This document shows positions 60,424 through 64,000 of a stretch of DNA of 64,000 nt, one piece after another. Position numbers and translations under genes: made by a program. The DNA lies in contig NZ_JAFMPX010000005.1 in assembly GCF_017353415.1 (NCBI RefSeq), positions 79,777 to 143,776 of the forward strand, given 5' to 3'. The first letter of the stretch is position 1; each line of letters opens with the position of its first letter. The notes beneath the pieces are model-generated. The model worked only from the letters and a program-made list of their open reading frames with translations. It ran no database searches and was not told where the DNA came from. The stretch is from Arthrobacter sp. E3. Its GTDB lineage: Bacteria > Actinomycetota > Actinomycetes > Actinomycetales > Micrococcaceae.

Positions 60424-62133
60424 GTGTCTACGCTCGAGTACTCGGCAACCGAAGTGAATTCGGCTGCACCTAGGGTCGTTCCGGTATCCAAGGGACGCAT
60501 CGTCGTCAACTGGATCACCTCAACTGACCACAAGACGATCGGGTACATGTACCTGATCGCATCATTTATCTTTTTCTGTCTCGGTGGCGTCATGGCGCTC
60601 ATTATCCGTTCAGAACTGTTTGAGCCCGGTATGCAGATCCTGCAGACCAAGGATCAGTACAACCAGTTGTTCACCATGCACGGCACCATCATGCTGCTCA
60701 TGTTTGCGACACCACTGTTTGCCGGTTTTGCCAACGTCATCATGCCGCTGCAAATCGGCGCCCCCGACGTTGCATTCCCGCGTCTGAACGCACTGGCTTT
60801 CTGGTTCTTCCTCTTCGGCAGCACCATTGCCATGTCAGGTTTCCTCACCCCCCAGGGTGCTGCAGCCTTTGGCTGGTTTGCCTATGCACCGTTGTCGAAC
60901 ACCACCTTCAGCCCTGGCGTTGGTGGAGACTTGTGGGTCTTCGGCCTGGCACTGTCAGGTTTCGGTACCATTTTGGGTTCGGTGAACTTCATCACCACCA
61001 TCATCTGCATGCGTGCTCCCGGCATGACGATGTGGCGCATGCCTATCTTCACTTGGAACACACTCATCACCGGTATCCTGGTCCTGATGGCCTTCCCCCC
61101 GCTGGCAGCTGCGCTGTTCGCGCTGGGTGCGGACCGCCGATTTGGGGCACATATCTTTGATGCCGAATTTGGTGGAGCCATATTGTGGCAACACTTGTTC
61201 TGGTTCTTCGGGCACCCCGAGGTGTATATCATCGCCCTGCCGTTCTTTGGCATTGTGTCTGAGATCTTCCCGGTCTTCAGCCGCAAGCCCATCTTCGGTT
61301 ACAAGGGCTTGGTATTTGCGACAATCTCCATTGCTGCCCTGTCCGTGACCGTGTGGGCCCACCACATGTACGTCACCGGCCAGGTCATGCTGCCGTTCTT
61401 CTCCTTCATGACAATGCTGATCGCGGTGCCAACCGGCGTGAAGTTCTTCAACTGGATTGGAACCATGTGGCGTGGTTCGCTCACGTTTGAGACGCCCATG
61501 CTGTGGAGCCTCGGCTTCATCGTGACGTTCCTGTTTGGTGGCTTGACCGGGATCATCCTTGCTTCCCCGCCGCTGAACTTCCATGTGTCCGACACGTACT
61601 TCGTGGTCGCCCACTTCCACTACGTGGTCTTCGGCACCGTGGTGTTCGCCATGTTCGCCGGCTTCTACTTCTGGTGGCCGAAGTTCACTGGCAGGATGCT
61701 CAACGAGCGCTTGGGCAAGATTCACTTCTGGCTCTTGTTCCTGGGTTTCCACGGCACGTTCCTGATCCAGCACTGGCTGGGTGTCTTGGGCATGCCGCGT
61801 CGTTACGCCGACTACATGATCGAAGATAACTTCACGTGGATGAACCAGTTCTCCACGATCTCCTCCTTCGTTCTGGGTGCTTCGATGATTCCTTGGTTCT
61901 GGAACGTCTACATCACCTGGCGTAGTGGCAAGAAGGTTGAAGTGGACGATCCTTGGGGCTTCGGTGCCTCCCTGGAGTGGGCAACATCCTGCCCGCCTCC
62001 GCGCCACAACTTCACGTCGCTGCCGCGCATCCGTTCAGAGCGTCCGGCCTTGGATCTTCACCATCCTGAGCTGGCTCCGCATTACCAGCCGGCCCAGCCG
62101 GTTTCGGCATCCTCGAAGGGAGCACAAAAGTGA
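60424..62133 (+). CDS. ctaD: Cytochrome c oxidase subunit I
   Basis: This is the catalytic subunit with heme a, heme a3 and CuB, pumping protons while reducing oxygen to water. It has 569 residues and about 12 helices. Heme a ligands lie in [10 protein letters not shown] and [11 protein letters not shown] (His-Phe-His). The CuB and cross-linked His-Tyr site is [10 protein letters not shown], with HHMYVTGQV. The GTG 60424 start has GGGGGAGAGG upstream. It overlaps ctaF by four bases. Subunit III is usually encoded elsewhere, with the bc1 genes, and is not in this window. Confidence 0.98.
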   Translation: MSTLEYSATEVNSAAPRVVPVSKGRIVVNWITSTDHKTIGYMYLIASFIFFCLGGVMALIIRSELFEPGMQILQTKDQYNQLFTMHGTIMLLMFATPLFAGFANVIMPLQIGAPDVAFPRLNALAFWFFLFGSTIAMSGFLTPQGAAAFGWFAYAPLSNTTFSPGVGGDLWVFGLALSGFGTILGSVNFITTIICMRAPGMTMWRMPIFTWNTLITGILVLMAFPPLAAALFALGADRRFGAHIFDAEFGGAILWQHLFWFFGHPEVYIIALPFFGIVSEIFPVFSRKPIFGYKGLVFATISIAALSVTVWAHHMYVTGQVMLPFFSFMTMLIAVPTGVKFFNWIGTMWRGSLTFETPMLWSLGFIVTFLFGGLTGIILASPPLNFHVSDTYFVVAHFHYVVFGTVVFAMFAGFYFWWPKFTGRMLNERLGKIHFWLLFLGFHGTFLIQHWLGVLGMPRRYADYMIEDNFTWMNQFSTISSFVLGASMIPWFWNVYITWRSGKKVEVDDPWGFGASLEWATSCPPPRHNFTSLPRIRSERPALDLHHPELAPHYQPAQPVSASSKGAQK

Positions 62134-62531
62134 AGGTAGAAGCTTGGGTATTCCTGCTCGTGGGTGTGTTCTTCATCCCCGTGGCAACCGTCTACGGATT
62201 CATGGTCGCCTGGATGGAGCCCGTTGGGTTCCTGGCCCTGTACTTGGTCAGTGCCTTGTGCCTCATGATCGGTGTCTACCTGTACTACACAGGCAACCGC
62301 ATAGGCCCGCGTCCTGAAGATCGGGTTGACGCTGAAGTCCACGAAGGTTCCGGCGAACAGGGGCACTTCAGCCCCTGGAGCTGGTGGCCGCTCGTTTTGG
62401 CCTTGGCTTGTGCCGCTGGTTTCCTGGGCTTGGCTGCAGGCTGGTGGATCTTCCTGGTCGGTGCTGGCCTGGCAGTCATCGGTTTGATTGGCTGGGTTTA
62501 CGAATACAGCCGCGGAGACCACGCACACTAG
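62130..62531 (+). CDS. ctaF: Cytochrome c oxidase subunit IV, actinobacterial type
   Basis: This 133-residue small membrane subunit is specific to actinobacterial aa3 oxidases. Four hydrophobic helices are evident (about 4-24, 29-50, 88-105, 107-125): [40 protein letters not shown] and two near the C-terminus. The intervening loop contains the conserved [16 protein letters not shown]. It is coupled to ctaD and followed by a strong terminator, so it ends the ctaC-ctaD-ctaF operon. Confidence 0.94.
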   Translation: MKVEAWVFLLVGVFFIPVATVYGFMVAWMEPVGFLALYLVSALCLMIGVYLYYTGNRIGPRPEDRVDAEVHEGSGEQGHFSPWSWWPLVLALACAAGFLGLAAGWWIFLVGAGLAVIGLIGWVYEYSRGDHAH

Positions 62532-62572
62532 AAGTACAGTATTGACCCGGACTCGTTTCCGGATGCACGATC

Positions 62573-62616
62573 AAAAAGGGATTGCCTCCACTGAAAAGTG
62601 GAGGCAATCCCTTTTT
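62573..62616 (+). terminator. Intrinsic terminator of the cta operon
   Basis: Perfect 20-base arms (AAAAAGGGATTGCCTCCACT at 62573-62592 and the complement at 62597-62616) with a GAAA loop, ending in a run of T. This is a textbook terminator. Confidence 0.93.
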
Positions 62617-62704
62617 TGCTGCAAATTTTTTCTGCACAACTGTACTTACCCAAGGTGCCCTGGGACGCCGTGTTGCAGACTGTCAGGTGGTGTTGTGCGG
62701 CCCT

Positions 62705-62992
62705 TTAGGAGGGATCGGTCAGATCTGTGTGCAACAAGTCCGCCAGGTGATCCACTGCCTTCCGGATGGCTTTCTCATCCGCGTCGCAAGTGCCCACAGC
62801 AATCTCAACTACTGTTCCATGCCGGAAATCAGCACTCATGACTTCAAGGAGCGACCTGCCGTCCACGATCGCCGTACCGTCCTTGGTCAGTGTGACAGGC
62901 AGACCTGTTTGGTTGACTGCACGGACGAATACAGCGGCCGGACGGGCGTGAAGTCCGACGCTTGCGGCCACAGTGGCCTTTCGGGTGTACAT
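62705..62992 (-). CDS. ptsH: HPr phosphocarrier protein
   Basis: HPr transfers phosphate from enzyme I to the sugar-specific EII proteins of the PTS. The phosphorylated His15 is in SVGLHARPAAVFVRAVNQ. The region of the regulatory Ser is DGRSLLEVMSADFRHGT. The 95-residue length includes a slightly long acidic tail (HTDLTDPS). No ptsI or EII gene is adjacent. It is divergent from a GntR/UTRA regulator with 80 bases between starts, which suggests control by that regulator. Confidence 0.95.
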   Translation of the reverse strand: MYTRKATVAASVGLHARPAAVFVRAVNQTGLPVTLTKDGTAIVDGRSLLEVMSADFRHGTVVEIAVGTCDADEKAIRKAVDHLADLLHTDLTDPS

Positions 62993-63046
62993 GGATAAAC
63001 TCCTCGACAGTAGATGCTTCTGTATAGAGGGTAGTCGTGTTTTAGG

Positions 63047-63056
63047 CTGGTACCAG
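63047..63056. promoter_or_regulatory. Palindrome in the ptsH-gntR divergent region
   Basis: CTGGTACCAG is a perfect 10-base palindrome 16 bases before the regulator ATG. TGTATAGA (63020-63027) nearby resembles half-sites of GntR/UTRA regulators. It could be the operator; no experimental support is visible. AGAGGAG at 63062-63068 is the regulator's ribosome binding site. Confidence 0.4.
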
Positions 63057-63072
63057 TGAACAGAGGAGTTTC

Positions 63073-63852
63073 ATGGGCTATTTGGTGCCGCCGGCGAAAG
63101 ACATCCCGGGGGAGTTGGACAGGAACGCTAAAGTGTCCGTGCACATTCAATTGCGTGAACTGCTGCGCAACTACATCCAACATCACAGCAAGGAAGGGCG
63201 CCAGCTGCCCTCCGAACGGGACATGGCCAGTCATTTTTCAGTGGCTCGAATGACGCTCCGCCATGCTGTAGATGCGCTGGTGGAGGAAGAACTCCTGGAA
63301 CGGGTGGTGGGCGTTGGGACGTTTGTGTCCCGAACGAAGGTGGATCTGAGCCTGAAACTAACCTCTTACACCGAGGAAATGGCTCGCCGCGGCATGCGTC
63401 CCTCGGCCCGCACCCTGGCTTTTGAACAGATCCCCGCAACGGCTCGTTTAGCACGTGAGCTTCAGCTCGAAGAAGGCCAAGGGGTTGTGCGCCTGCGTCG
63501 GCTCCTGCTTGCCGATGAAGAACCGATGAGTGTGGATGAGAACTTCATCCCGGCGTGGCGGGTGCCGGGCATCTTGGATGCCGGGCCGCCTGCTTCGCTG
63601 TACAGCGTCTTGGGGCAGCGGTACGGGCTGGTCATGGAATGGGGTGAGGACACCATTGAGGCCAATGCCGCAGCCCCGTCCATTGCCCGGCTGCTGAAGG
63701 TTGACGTCGGCAGTCCGGTATTGCGGACTGAACGGCACGCCTATGTCTCGCGCTCCACCGTGGACTATTCAGTGTCCTTCTACCGAGCTGACCGTTACAA
63801 GCTGCGGGTGCCCCTCCTGCGCCCTGGCGTGCGTCCACGGCGCATCTACTAA
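63073..63852 (+). CDS. GntR family regulator with UTRA domain (HutC/NagR type)
   Basis: This is a 259-residue repressor-type regulator. The N-terminal winged helix (LPSERDMASHFSVARMTLRH, about 45-70) is GntR-like. A UTRA effector domain follows from about residue 100 to the end (SLKLTSYTEEMARRGMRPSA, RRLLLADEEPMSVDENFIPA). UTRA regulators sense small molecules such as N-acetylglucosamine phosphates or trehalose phosphate. Position beside ptsH recalls the DasR/NagR link between amino-sugar sensing and PTS genes, but the palindrome here differs from the DasR box. The effector is unknown. Confidence 0.9.
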   Translation: MGYLVPPAKDIPGELDRNAKVSVHIQLRELLRNYIQHHSKEGRQLPSERDMASHFSVARMTLRHAVDALVEEELLERVVGVGTFVSRTKVDLSLKLTSYTEEMARRGMRPSARTLAFEQIPATARLARELQLEEGQGVVRLRRLLLADEEPMSVDENFIPAWRVPGILDAGPPASLYSVLGQRYGLVMEWGEDTIEANAAAPSIARLLKVDVGSPVLRTERHAYVSRSTVDYSVSFYRADRYKLRVPLLRPGVRPRRIY

Positions 63853-64000
63853 AGGCAGCCGCTTAGAGGCCTGCAAGCGGTGTTCTCGCCGGTCTGGTGG
63901 CTGGCCGGTACCTGGGCAGTGCATGTTGTAGGGCGGGTATGTCTGGCGGAAGTGCAAAAAGCAGTGGGGGGGGTGGCGGGTTTTTGGACCCCCCCCCCGC
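63853..64000. other. 3' end of window: no gene, G and C homopolymer tracts
   Basis: A weak hairpin CCGCTT/AAGCGG (63859-63880) may terminate the regulator gene. The last 40 bases hold eight G (63966-63973) and ten C (63989-63998). No protein or RNA gene is recognised. The tracts may be genuine slippery sequence or an assembly problem. Confidence 0.5.

Noticed and set aside
63047..63056. DasR (dre) site in front of the GntR regulator
   Set aside because: The DasR consensus needs four bases between TGGT and ACCA; here they are adjacent.

Overview
The window is a 64 kb piece of a high-GC actinobacterial chromosome. Gene content and order look like Arthrobacter or a close relative in the Micrococcaceae. 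Pointers are the carAB-pyrF-mihF-gmk-rpoZ-coaBC-metK-priA series, an actinobacterial-type IHF, a PriA without helicase motifs, the ctaC-ctaD-ctaF oxidase set with an actinobacterial subunit IV, a CIRCE-controlled hrcA-dnaJ pair, and frequent GTG/TTG starts and leaderless promoters. Genus is inferred from remembered protein resemblance; no database search was run. No rRNA, tRNA, CRISPR array, prophage or complete insertion sequence was seen.

Layout. 1-9.5 kb: end of the pyrimidine operon (carA cut by the window edge, carB, pyrF), then mihF, gmk, rpoZ, coaBC and metK. 9.6-13.1 kb: priA, then a small accessory patch with a permease that appears internally deleted, a SHOCT membrane protein and a Met/Gly-rich cupredoxin, probably the remnant of a metal-handling island. 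13.1-15.9 kb: a minus-strand set of aldo/keto reductase, alpha/beta hydrolase and glycosyltransferase. 16.0-21.5 kb: glycerol catabolism, with a SorC-type regulator divergent from glpD, glpF and glpK. 21.6-29.5 kb: leuS behind a possible attenuator, degV, comEA-comEC and holA. 29.5-35.3 kb: rpsT, a PemK-like protein, lepA-hemW, DUF4870 and DUF3097 genes. 35.4-38.6 kb: hrcA-dnaJ-rsmE behind a CIRCE operator. 38.7-45.7 kb: a GerMN lipoprotein, the phoH-ybeY-CNNM-era operon and an LCP cell-wall ligase. 45.7-51.4 kb: an M13 peptidase, leuA with a leader-peptide attenuator, recO and a cis-prenyltransferase. 51.5-59.4 kb: mixed metabolic genes including pyrD, and erpA. 59.5-62.5 kb: cytochrome aa3 oxidase. 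62.7-64.0 kb: HPr divergent from a GntR/UTRA regulator, ending in G and C homopolymer tracts.

The strongest unusual observation is a 121-bp miniature inverted-repeat element (19616-19736) inside glpF. It has imperfect 23-bp terminal inverted repeats and a perfect 8-bp target duplication. Removing the element and one duplication copy restores an uninterrupted 246-codon aquaglyceroporin frame, so the footprint is clear from the sequence alone. Other points of interest are a leucine-codon leader peptide before leuA, a leaderless 8-codon ORF plus terminator-like hairpin before leuS, the eroded metal patch after priA, a Gly-to-Cys change in the DnaJ zinc finger, and a recurring TANNNT-N6/7-start arrangement marking leaderless genes.
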